The notes under the pieces are model-generated. The model searched no databases. It worked only from the letters and a program-made list of their open reading frames with translations, and was not told the DNA's origin. The position numbers and the translations under genes were made by a program. A stretch of 64,000 nucleotides of DNA. It comes from Mixophyes australis (lineage: Eukaryota; Chordata; Amphibia; Anura; Limnodynastidae). This document shows positions 33,866 through 44,408 of the stretch, piece by piece (within the stretch, counting starts at the first letter, position 1; each line of letters opens with the position of its first letter). The stretch is from assembly GCA_036250195.1 (NCBI GenBank), contig JAVHZZ010000003.1, forward strand, positions 295,459,565 through 295,523,564, written 5' to 3'.

Positions 33866-35633
33866 TGTCACGGGCACTAGGAGTCTTTACACAGGGATCA
33901 CCAGATGATGAGCTTACCAGAGCAGTATAGATGGTAATATGGTACTCTGGTAGCAGGGTGATCACGGAACAGGAGACAGCAGATGATAGAGATGCTCGTG
34001 AAAGTCTATGACTAGCAGCACTGGTAATATATATGTAGAAGTACACGAGGAACTGAATGGACAAAGGAACGTGAGGGTAGTCAGTGGTCTGCGGTAGCAA
34101 GTTGTACCACTGCTATAGTGAGGAGGAATGTCCAACAGCAACGAGGAGGTGATGAGAGTCAGCGGTCTGCGTTTAGCAAGTTGTACCGCTGTCTGGGTGA
34201 AGGAATGGAATCCAAGTGGAGGTATTCGGGGAGTGAGTGGTCTGCGTTAGCAAGTTGTACCACTGCTATGTGAGAGGATACTGGAACAGGTGACACAGGA
34301 AACAGGGATCAGTGGTCTGCCTCTAGCAAGTTGTACCACTGAATATATATGTGAGGAGGAGCACGGGGAGAGACTGCAATACAGAGGATACACGGGCACC
34401 TTGAACTTGATCCACAATGACATGCACAATATAGTAATGACTGAACAGCACTGCAATAATACAAAGTCACAGAAACTATCCGGGCAAAAGATAACACAGT
34501 CAATGATGGCAATAGTCTCAGCGGATAGTAAACTCCAGAGGAGAACAACTCAGTCCAGCAAGATATGCAATACACCAGCACAGTCAATGAGAAGTATGCA
34601 TACCGTGGTTCAGGAGCAGGCTGTCAGACAGGAGTGCAGAGATACCTGGACGGTTGGAGGCCGGCAGGATGCGAAGTCCCTGGAGGGTGAAGCGGTAATC
34701 AAGTAGGTGCAGCGCACAGGTAGGTAGACCAGCAGGGAAAGCAACAAATACTCAGGAAGCAGTAGTATGTAGAACTGGACTCCTGGAGGACCCTGAAGAG
34801 TAGCGATGGTCTAGCCGAGATGAAAGCAGCGAGGTGTAGATCCGATGCAGACTGGCGAGTAGACACCGGCAGGAACCCTGAGAAGCACGGAGAGCGGATC
34901 AGCTGCTGCAGACAAGTAGAACTGAGTAATAGCAGCCAGCAGGACTCTGCAGGTACACGGAGGCAGCGGGTAGAAACCAGCAGGTGCAGTCACGATGAAA
35001 CTCGGGAGAGTAGAGCTGAGCTGGAACAGTTGAGCACGGAGAGCAGCGGATAGGAATCAGCTGTTGCAGTCTCAAGGAAACACGGGAGAGTTGAGGTGAG
35101 TTGAAGACTGTAGTGCATGGAGGCAGCGGATAGGAATCAGCTAAACAGTCACGATGAAACACAGGAGGGTTGAAGTGAGCTGAAGACTGTAGTGCACGGA
35201 GGCAGCGGATAGGAATCAGCTAAACAGTCACGATGAAACACAGGAGGGTTGAAGTGAGCTGAAGACTGTAGTGCACGGAGGCAGCGGATAGGAATCAGCT
35301 AAACAGTCACGATGAAACATAGGAGGGTTGAAGTGATCTGGAAACCACAGGAGAGTTGAAGTGGTCTGGAAACCACAGGAATCAGCAGCGCTGAATACAC
35401 GAGGAAACACAGGAACACCTTCAGAGGCTCATGGGGAATGAGACTCCAAGATCAGGCAACGAGGTATGGAACTCAGGTGCTTTAAATAGGGAGTGTTGCC
35501 TGATCAGCCAATTAACTAAAAGGAACAGATACTGAAGGTTTGAAAGGGCTGCGCATGCGCAGACCCTCAGGATGGTGGACGGCCACGGTTCCTAAACACA
35601 CGGGAAGAAGCACTCACAGTCTGGTGAGTGACA
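33866..35633 (-). mobile_element. 5' LTR of element B
   Basis: A 1768-bp A-type LTR. TATTTAAA (35481-35488), the predicted start at 35457 and the inverted repeat 35450-35460/35495-35505 form the promoter; transcription would run toward ESR1 exon 3, in ESR1 sense. Hairpins lie at about 34080-34340 and tandem units at 35090-35335. Confidence 0.94.
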
Positions 35634-35779
35634 GTATGGTCAAGTCAAAGTAAGAGATCAGGTCAAGTAGCAATTATAATAAAAATAATAATGTCCATAC
35701 AATGTAACAAATATGTATCAGACAGCAAACTGACCCTCATTGTCAGGAGCTAACAAGGGTTAGGAATTATACAGCTGAT

Positions 35780-38758
35780 TGCACTAAAAGATGTCTTCCT
35801 CTGCCTCCCCTATCTGCCTTGCCTTACACTGGCTCCCTTTCCCCTACAGATTCCTTTTCAAACTTCTCACCCTCACCTACAAGGTACTCTCCCACTCCTT
35901 TGCCCCTTATACCTCCAACCTCCTATTTATTCACACTCCCGCAATTTCTTGTGATCAGCCAATAGAAACATACAATTCGACAGCAGATAAAAACCACTTA
36001 GCCCATCTAGTCTGCCCATTTTTTATTAACCTAGTGTAACCTCAAACCCTATTTTGTCCTTTAAATTTTGTAAGGCTATCCCTATGTCTATATTAATTAT
36101 GTTTAAATTGCTCTACTATATTAGCCTCTACCACCACTGATTGGAGACTATTCCACTTATCCACTAACCTTTCAGTGAAGCAATTTTTCCTCAAATTTCC
36201 TCTGAACCTACTTCCCTTCAGTTTCCGTGCATGTCCTCATGTTCTAATATTTCTCTTCCTTTGAAGAATGTTTCCCTCCTATACCTTGTTAAAACCCTTG
36301 ATATGTTTGAAAGTTTCTATCATGTCCCCTATTCCCTTCTCTGCTCCAAACTATACATATTAAGATATTTTAGTCTTTTCAGGTAACTTTTGTGCTATAG
36401 GCCATGCACCATTTTAGTTGTCATTCTTTGTACAGTCTCTAGTATATTTATATCCTTCTGGAGATATGGCCTCCAAAACTGAACACAGTATTCTAGATGA
36501 GGCTGTATCAATGACCTATACAGTGGCATTATTACTTCTTTCTTTCTGCTACTGATTCCTCTCCCTATGCAACCAAGCATCTGACTTGCCTTCCTTATTG
36601 CTTTGTTACATTAGTTACCTGCCTTTAATACACCTGAAATAGTGACTCCCTTTCCTTTTTCAGTAATTTCCATTATAGTTCCATTAATAATATATTTAGC
36701 CTTTGGGATTTTGAGACCCAAATGCATGATTTTGCATTTTTTGGCATTTAGCTGTAGTTGTCACTCTCCTGACCATCCCTCTAGTCTACCTAGATCATCA
36801 ATCATTTGTTTTGCCCCTATTGTGTGTCTACCCTGTTGCACATCTTTGTGTCATCTGCAAAAAGGCATACTTCCTCTTCAATACCATTTGCAATGTCACC
36901 AATAAAGAAATAAAAAAGCACTGGTCTTATTACAGATCCTTGGGGTACTCCACTGGTAACCTTTTTCTCCTGTGAATGCTCTCCATTAACTATAACACTC
37001 TGTTGTCTATCCTGCAACCAAAATCTTATTCATTCAATCATATTAGAATCCAATCCCAAGCTTTCAAGTTAATTGAATAGTCTACATTGTGGGACAGTCT
37101 CAAAAACCTTACTGAAATCCAGGTAAACAACATCGACCCCACCCCCTTGAACTATTGCTTTAGTCACCCAGTCAAAAAAATTAATAAGATTTCCACCCAG
37201 TAAATCCATGCTGTTTGGGATCCTGTAAGTTACTGGATTTGAGATATTCTACAACTCTTTCTTTTAAGAGTGTTTCCATCAATTTCCCTACTACTGATGT
37301 AAGGCTCACTGGTCTGTAGTTGTTTGCCTCTTCCTTGCTTCCACTTTTGTGCAGTGAGACTACATTTGCTCTTTTCCAGTCCTCTGGAACTACTCTTGTA
37401 GCGAGTGACTGGTTGAATAATTCTGTTAATGGTGTTACCAGCACCCCTTTAATCTCTTTTAGTATCCTTGGCCCCATTGATTTATCCACTTTCAGTTTTG
37501 AGAGTTTTGTTAGGACCTTCTCCTCTGTAAATGTACTTATATCTACCTCACTTTTATGAGCATACTAGCATCTTAACTGTGGCCCCATTCCACGCTCTTT
37601 CTGTAGTGAACACTGAGCAAAAATAATTATTAAGATCATCTGCTATTTCCTTGACTCCCTCAACAAGACCCTCCCTCTCTGTCTTTAGTCTTATTATTCC
37701 TCCTTTTGTTTTTCTCCTTTCACATATATACCTAAAAAAAGTTTTGCCCCCTTTACCCACTGACTTGGCCATCTTCTCTGCAGCTTGTGTCTTTGCACAT
37801 CTGATTGCCTTCTTTGCCTCCTTCTGTCTAACAAGATAAACCTCTTTGCCTCCATTATTCTGAGTATGCTTATGTTTCCTAAAGGCCATCTTTTTTTGCT
37901 TTCACTATACTTCTTTTGCAAACCACACTGGCTTCCTTTACTTGTGCTTTTCCTAACACTTTTGATACAAAGGTCGTTGCTTTAAGTATTGCACTTTTTA
38001 ATTTTTCCCACCTCTTCGGCACACCTTTCAAGTTCTTTCACTCTGTCAAAGAGTCACTTACACATTTTCCCATATATAAATGGGAGTCCATCCCTGTCAT
38101 TATACTAAACCATACTGCTTGATGATCACTAGATCCTAGGTTCTCATCCACATTTACATCAAATATTCTGTCACCATTTGTAAGAATTAAGTCTAATATT
38201 GCATCTCCCTCACCATTTGCTTGAGGGATGCTCCCTGCAATGACCGTCGCATTTCCTCCACTTTGATCACCTTATCCTATGCTAGAATTCAAGATCTCTC
38301 CTGGGCTGCCCCCTCCACTGGAATGACTTCCCTTTCTTTATCCGACTGTCTGTGTACCTTCAAAAGGGCACTTAAAACCCATCTGTTCCTCAAAGCCTGC
38401 CATCCATCCATCTAATCATCTCCATGCTTTTTCTCCTCACCTCCCTTCTCCCGTATACACTCCTCTTGCGCCTGATTTCCTCCACTGACTCCCTCTTGTG
38501 CCTGCTGTCTCTTTGCCCTCCCTTTAGTATGTCAGCTCTTAAGAGCTGGGCCGTCTTCCCTCCTGTCTCTAAACCACTTCTTCTCCACCAACGTCACTGT
38601 ACTTGCTATGCTTGGAGCTTTTGGAGTCTTGGTTTTACTAATTTATTGTTCTGTACTGTTTTACCCTGTATGGTCCACTGTTTGTATTATGTACGGGGGT
38701 GCAAAAATCTTGTGGCACCTTATAAATAAAGGTTAATAATAATAATAATAATAATAAT
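35780..38758 (+). pseudogene. L2-clade LINE 3' part, split by a CR1
   Basis: The left part (to about 35950) encodes the L2 RT C-terminal phrase ALHWLPFPYRFLFKLLTLTYK. The right part (from about 38212) encodes FKRALKTHLFLKACHPS and ends in CACCTTATAAATAAAGGT with a (TAA)n tail at 38730-38757. The coding order is continuous if the intervening CR1 is removed. 5' truncated and inactive. Confidence 0.85.
35955..38212 (-). pseudogene. CR1-clade LINE inserted in the L2
   Basis: On the minus strand, pieces run in CR1 order: KTFFRYICERRKTKGGI (37554-37889), the RT N-terminal block VPEDWKRANVVSLHKSGSK and NNYRPVSLTSVVGKLME (37181-37489), TSGVPQGSVIRPVLF with FADDTKM (36817-37017), and MPLYRSLIQPHLEYCVQFW (36395-36580). 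The catalytic FADD is kept, but frames are broken between blocks. The 3' end (35955-36390) is non-coding. Exact junctions are approximate. Sense orientation to ESR1. Confidence 0.88.
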
Positions 38759-41708
38759 GTAGGCAGCCAATAAAATGTCTCCCTAGGAGCTGAGCCCCCC
38801 TGCAACCTAATGTGATTTCACTTAGATCTACTCACTTGGCCACTCAGAAGTGTCCACAGTAACCAGCAGGGGAAACATTATGGAGGGGTGGTGCGCACCT
38901 GCACCCACTTCCCTTGACATTCTTATAGTCATACAAAATTTTAAAGGATAATTCCATCTAAGTTCTGTTTTTCCTGAACCCTACTGCTCCACATAAAAGA
39001 AATGTGTGTGTCTCATGGGTGGTTTTAAGAGATAATCACATCATAGTCCAGGTAATCTCAGTGTAAGATTGTCAAATGGAAGTGCATTGGACAAGCTGTG
39101 GTTCTAATAATTGTATAAAGGGGGTTAAAAGAAGATAAAAGAGTGTCTGGAGTTTTCCTTTAAGAACTGGAACCAAACAGAAGGATATAAACTAGATTGT
39201 TGCTATGTTTGTACAAACATCTGTGGCATACTTGTCTCTAATATTAGTCAAGAACTGATATTATCATAGTTTCCTATGAAACGTATACAGTGAGCATTAG
39301 TTGTTCATGGTTGGAGCACTACTGCTTGGATTCATTCCAAAATCAGTTTCAGCGGAGAAGCAAACATTGGTTTAGTGAGTTCATATTTTTTCATTAATCA
39401 TTTGTTTAAAACAATCCTAACCTTTGATGTGCTGTTCTATTAGACATAAAAATACCAAAATAAACCACTGGTTGTTTGGAATACTACTCTATCACTTCTA
39501 TCTATAAAAATTAAATAGCTTATTATGAACTGTTAAATACTAATATAGCTTATTTATTATGTAGTATGCAAAAAAAAGTCATTATAAGGGGACTGTAAGG
39601 GTGCTGGTATGTTCTTGCAGAGATCGCAATCCTTCAAGAGGTACAGAGGTATATTTTCAAAGGCGCACAATGTTATAGAAACATACTTTAAATTAAAACA
39701 ATTAAATGCATTGTCAATATCTTGTGACAGGTTACTTGATGGGCATTCAAGTCAATTTGATGTATAAGCATTTCTAAACTTTGGAACTATTTTAAATCTT
39801 AACATGATACAAAAGGTTGTTTATTAACATTCAAACAGGTGGACATGGCAAATGGTATATTTTTGGTGATCTCGTGCACACATTTTTGTGCAAATATTCT
39901 CATAAACACATAGCTTAGTGTGAAAAATGTATACATTTTTATACATGTAGTTTATTGTGGTCCAAAAGTGATAGTAAACAGTAGTTTGACATCTACATGG
40001 AGGCATTATGGAAAAAAAGAAATTAAACAAAATGGGGACATGAATCTGAGTATATGCACATTAGACAAATAAGAGCATTTCTGCAAATATTATGTATTTT
40101 GTGCCCGCATTTGTTTTGGTTTGCAAATGACCATCCCAGTGTGATCAGCTGTTTAGCATGGGAGTAGGAATTGCTGGGGCTTCAGTTTTGCCTATTTCCT
40201 GTTAGATGAAACCTTTAATTCATTATAAAGAAACATTAATAATTTTATATAACGCATTCTACAGAATGTATTTGTTCGGTGGGGCTTACAATTCGTTATA
40301 GGTTCCTGACAATAAAAGTGAGTGGTTCAAGATGTCTTCTCAAAAATACTCCCATCCATACATCCCTCCCATACATATTGTTTAACACTTATTTTCCATT
40401 CCCCAACCAGCAGGACAGCCACAGTTTATTCAATCCTAGCAGTATATGAATGGTCCATTCCTCCTGTCAGCCAGATTTTCAATATCATCACTCTCGATAC
40501 CCAATTGTCAGGTAACTGGATGGCTGATATACCCATAGAGACAAACTGCCAGTAGTTATGGGGAGAGAAATACTGTAAAAATTAAGCAAAGGTAGACTTC
40601 ATAAACCATCACACCGCTGCTCCTTATCATTAGTTTTATGGAAGCCACTAATGAAAGCAAACAATTACCAACATGAATATTTCTCCATATTCACTGTATG
40701 CAACATGTTATAGACAGGAACCTACAGTGTGCTAGCAAAGCATCAGTAATTATATTTATAATTAATATATATTTACATCCACACTTCTTTAACATACTCT
40801 TGTTAGATTTGTAACTGTTTCTCAGAAATGTTGGTGTTTATTAGAACATGTTTGTTTGGTGTATAAAACTGAAAGCACTTTTGATAATACATAGTAATGA
40901 TTTAGACCTTTCTGAACTTGGAAGAGTGGGTGGATATATAGTTGTGCTTAGAAAATACTGTGTGTACTCATTGCTGTTCTCAATAAACACTAGACACAAT
41001 GTTTCTCCATTTAGAAAGATTGTGGGCAAGATAAACCAAGGATTTAACCGATTCTAGAGTTCTTTAATCAAAATATTTTATAGTCCTTATGGTTATTAAA
41101 ATAACTAGACAATCAAATTGCAGGTTGCTGCTGCCAATGCACTTCATTAATTACAATGTTTGCTCTTAAAAAATACTTTTTTCAGCATCATTAGTAGCAT
41201 TGTAAAAAAGAACAGTTTGCTCTGAAAGAACGTAAAACATTATTAATTCATCTTAAGAAAATATTAAAATATGCCACATTTCATGCTACTGTAGGTCAGT
41301 ACATTTGTTACACAACACTGTAACTCTCAAAGCAATTATCAAGAATAGCAAGACTAAATACGTCTAAAAATTAAAAATAGGTAATTATTGCTTATTTTGG
41401 TGAGTAGGGCATAATTTGGCCCATGTGTGATCGTCTCCAAGTTTCCCAATTGCCCAAGTACCCTCTCTCTGGTCCAGATGGCATAACAATATTTTTCCCT
41501 TCATTCCTGTCCTGTGGCATATATTATATGAAAATGTCCGGTGGTCTGGTTGAAAGTTGTGAATAATGAGGATTGCCGACCACAGTCTCAACATTTCATT
41601 ATGACATCAATGTAATCAATTTAAAGCACCCACAGAAATTTATAATAATAAGAGAGAGTGCAGTGTGTATTGCCACAGCTTTTATTACATAGTAAATAAA
41701 ATGGTGAT
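38759..41708. other. Intron 2 stretch without recognised features
   Basis: Nearly 3 kb of A+T-rich sequence. Short ORFs (such as 40322-40555) lack domains. I see no exon, repeat family or structured element that I can support. Confidence 0.5.
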
Positions 41709-41713
41709 GTATT

Positions 41714-42316
41714 TGTTAAATGCCTTCCCTGCGCCTTCCCGCTGCATAGCAGTGGGGCGCAATTCCCTCTGTTCGTGGCATCGGTCAGTGATGTCTCTGA
41801 CCACCGAGGCCGCCAATTAAGCCCCTATATAAGGGAGACTCTGGCACCATTTGGTTGCCAGAGTCTTAGGTCTCTCTAGCTCCATCAACTTATATTACCT
41901 GAATCCTTGCCTGTTCCAGTGTCCAACTCCCCTCTCCTGATTCCTGTTTGGCTTGATCCCTCAGTTGTGACCTAGACTTGGCTTCTCACTTTACTTTGAA
42001 TCCTGATTCTGTCTGCAATACCTGTTTGGCTTTTAACTTTGACTCCCCTGACCTCTCTTCGGATTCTGCTTTGGCACCATGTTCCCATCTGGCTTTTGAC
42101 CTCGGACTATCTGACCTCGCTATCTTTACCAACCTATTTCGCCAGTGACTGTCTTTGAGAACCATGACCTCCATGTCAGACACTGTGAAGCCCATACTCC
42201 CTTGCAGGGGTCCCTGGTGACAATGGGGGACCATTAGACTCTGCACCTCTTAGTTCAGTTGCGCTAACTACTGGCACACACCAACCATCCTCATCTGCCT
42301 TCTGGCATTTGTGACA
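41714..42316 (+). mobile_element. 5' LTR of element E
   Basis: Starts TGTTAAATGCC (decayed from TGTCAGGCACC in the 3' copy) and ends CATTTGTGACA. TATATAAG (41826-41833) is followed 31 bp later by GCCAGAGTCT (41857). AGACTCTGGCA (41836-41846) and TGCCAGAGTCT (41856-41866) form a perfect 11-bp inverted repeat with a 9-nt loop at the predicted start. The base after the LTR begins GACTCTGG, a decayed primer-binding site complementary to it. Confidence 0.87.
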
Positions 42317-42802
42317 GACTCTGGTCGTGGATGGTCAAGGTGAATCTACTGCCTGTGAGCTTCTTCTCCACCTGGCACAACGGGTTGATGAGCAAGAGAC
42401 TAATCAAGCTCAGTTAATACAGTGTCTTGAGGGGTAGTTTCCCATCTAGATTCTCTCAGGAAAACCTGGATCCCTCCAGGCTATTTCTGTTATGTCAGCC
42501 TCACCGACGGTCCCCGCTGGAGCGGTCACCACCGTTCCCGCCAGCAGTCTAAGTATTCCTCCTCCGGAAAAATATGAAGCTGATCCATAAAAGTGCTGCG
42601 GCTTCCTGAAACAATGTGCCATCCAGTTCAAGTTGGCTTGAAGAAAATTCTCATCTGAGAGGTACAAGGTGGTATATATTATTTAATTTCTTAAAGGACA
42701 GGCTCAAGTCTGGGCATCCCCTCTCTGGGAATGCAACCACATAATTCTGCAATATTCTATTTCCAATATTCAAACCTTCCAGAAGGTTTTTGACAAACCT
42801 GG
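42317..42802 (+). pseudogene. gag: Gag of element E, N-terminal part
   Basis: Broken frames resemble the Gag of D: a GLN-rich opening, then a phrase like EKYEADP-KCCGFLKQCAIQF near 42570 and LWECNHIILQYS near 42735. It ends at the CCTGG target site of element D in the phrase for VFDKPG and resumes at 48390. Confidence 0.8.
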
Positions 42803-43450
42803 TGTCAGGCGCCGCTCGGCGGCCACCCGCCCGTCCACACAGAGCATCTGGTTGCCTAGCAACCAGACGCGTCACTTCCCCTTCCGCCCGGCCGGCCAGC
42901 TACAGACCTAGAAGCGTTCCCGTTGCTAGGCAACGGGACGCTGCATGAAGATAGCGCTACTAGTGCTGAGGGCATTGGCTAGCAGCACTATTTAAGTCCC
43001 TCTGACCTCACCTCCTGTGCCAGAGTTTCAGGTCCTTTCCTGTCCTCCAGCGTTCCAGTGTTCCTGTGATTATCTGTTTCCTGACCCTTGCCTTCCTCCA
43101 GTTTATTGCCATTTGCCTGTGACCATTGTGACCCGGATTGCCTTGACTACCCCTTTTGGATCTCCCTTTTGTACCTCGCTGTCAGAACGTTATCGACCCG
43201 GCTTGATTCACTACCCGTTCGGATTCTCCTTGTGTACCTGCATTGCCCGCACCGTTGCCGAACCTGCCTGTCTGACATTCCTCTCGTGCTTCGCTATCTG
43301 ACTCGTGGAAGGACCGCGACCTGCGTGTTTCCTGCAGCTAAGTCCATACCTCCTTGCGGGGGTCCCTGGTGAACACCAGGGGCACGTTAGACTCCGCACC
43401 TTCCTCCGAGTAGTGCCAACGATAGCAGGTACGCTATACTAGTCGTGACA
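42803..43450 (+). mobile_element. 5' LTR of element D
   Basis: 648 bp. TATTTAAG (42989-42996) is followed by GCCAGAGTTT at 43019, 30 bp downstream. U3 holds GTTGCCTAGCAAC (42851-42863) and GTTGCTAGGCAAC (42922-42934), RFX/X-box-like palindromes set in longer inverted repeats. The 94-codon ORFs within it are LTR shadows. Confidence 0.94.
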
Positions 43451-43452
43451 GT

Positions 43453-43462
43453 AAACTCTGGC
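43453..43462 (+). promoter_or_regulatory. Self-priming primer-binding site of element D
   Basis: AAACTCTGGC, two bases after the LTR, is the exact reverse complement of GCCAGAGTTT (43019-43028) in the same LTR. As in A, it does not begin TGG. The sequence differs from A's site, but each matches its own LTR start. Confidence 0.82.
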
Positions 43463-43463
43463 G

Positions 43464-44408
43464 ATGACTACCGAAGGAACGGGTGAACCCTCAGCCCGGG
43501 ACCTTCTCATTCATTTGGCTCAGCGAGTAGAACAGCAAGAAGCAGCCCAAGCACATCTCCTACAATTTGTTCAAGGTATCGCTACACGCTTCGATGCCTT
43601 ACAAGGCTCTCTGCCTGCTACTCCAGCCATTACCACCTCCTCAGGGGCGTCCTCTAGTGTGGTTACTGTATCCACTGCAACTTCTGGCATGCGTATCCCC
43701 ACGCCTGAAAAATACGATGGAGATCCCAAGAAATGCAGGGGTTTCTTGAACCAGTGCTCCATCCAGTTCGAGTGCAATGCAGGAGCATTTCCTTCAGAGC
43801 GAACGAAGGTGGCGTTTATGATCTCCCTCCTGAGTGGTCAAGCACTAGCCTGGGCTTCGCCTTTGTGGGAGAATGGATACCCTCTTCTTAATAACACCGG
43901 CTCCTTTATTGAAGCTTTCAGGAGAGTCTTCGATGACCCTGGGAGAGTAGCCTCTGCTGCCACCAGCTTGCTGAACCTGCGTCAAGGCAACTTATCTGTC
44001 GGGCAATATGCCATCCAGTTCCGGACCTTAGCGTCAGAGCTGAAATGGAACAACGAGGCGCTGGTCGCAACTTTTTGGCAAGGTCTAATCAACCGTATTA
44101 AGGACGAACTAATTTCTCGGGATCTTCCCTCTGATCTTGATACCCTAATTGCGCTATGTATTAAAGTAGACCTACGTTATCAAGAACGCACCCAGGAACG
44201 TCCTGTCTCTAAGCGGGTGGTTCCTCGTCTGGCTCCTCAATTTCAAAACCCAGTTTTGCCTATGGATGAACCCATGCAAGTAGGACGTTCCCGTTTATCC
44301 CCAGAAGAAAGAGAGAGGCACTTCAGGCAGCGTCTCTGCCTTTACTGTTGCGATTCCGGACATGTTCTCAAGGTCTGTCCTAAGAGACCGGGAAACCCGT
44401 CCTCCTAA
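43464..44408 (+). CDS. gag: Gag polyprotein of element D
   Basis: Intact 314-codon frame, ATG 13 bp after the LTR. An N-terminal QRVEQQEAAQ helix (about residues 18-40) is probably coiled coil; the capsid-type domain follows (GDPKKCRGFLNQC, LLSGQALAWASPLWE). A CX2CX4HX4C zinc knuckle is at C292, C295, H300 and C305. The stop TAA 44406-44408 lies inside the frameshift stem. Same architecture and length as A's Gag. Confidence 0.93.
   Translation: MTTEGTGEPSARDLLIHLAQRVEQQEAAQAHLLQFVQGIATRFDALQGSLPATPAITTSSGASSSVVTVSTATSGMRIPTPEKYDGDPKKCRGFLNQCSIQFECNAGAFPSERTKVAFMISLLSGQALAWASPLWENGYPLLNNTGSFIEAFRRVFDDPGRVASAATSLLNLRQGNLSVGQYAIQFRTLASELKWNNEALVATFWQGLINRIKDELISRDLPSDLDTLIALCIKVDLRYQERTQERPVSKRVVPRLAPQFQNPVLPMDEPMQVGRSRLSPEERERHFRQRLCLYCCDSGHVLKVCPKRPGNPSS

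Larger units (their letters stand above)
29802..35633 (-). mobile_element. Gypsy element B, two LTRs, internally deleted
   Basis: A 5832-bp insertion on the minus strand, flanked by perfect GTATG duplications (29797-29801, 35634-35638). LTRs are 1847 bp (29802-31648) and 1768 bp (33866-35633); the 79-bp difference is exactly one tandem unit. Other differences number about twelve by eye, so it is young. Its primer-binding site, promoter and LTR motifs are those of element A. Pol has lost RT, RNase H and most of integrase, so it could move only with help. It lies in the same orientation as ESR1. Confidence 0.95.

Noticed and set aside
38759..41708. Possible extra ESR1 exon in this repeat-poor part
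   Set aside because: No ORF with receptor motifs and no convincing splice-site pair.
42303..43450. Similar 94-codon ORFs at 43017 and 47956 as a duplicated gene
   Set aside because: They are the two LTRs of element D.
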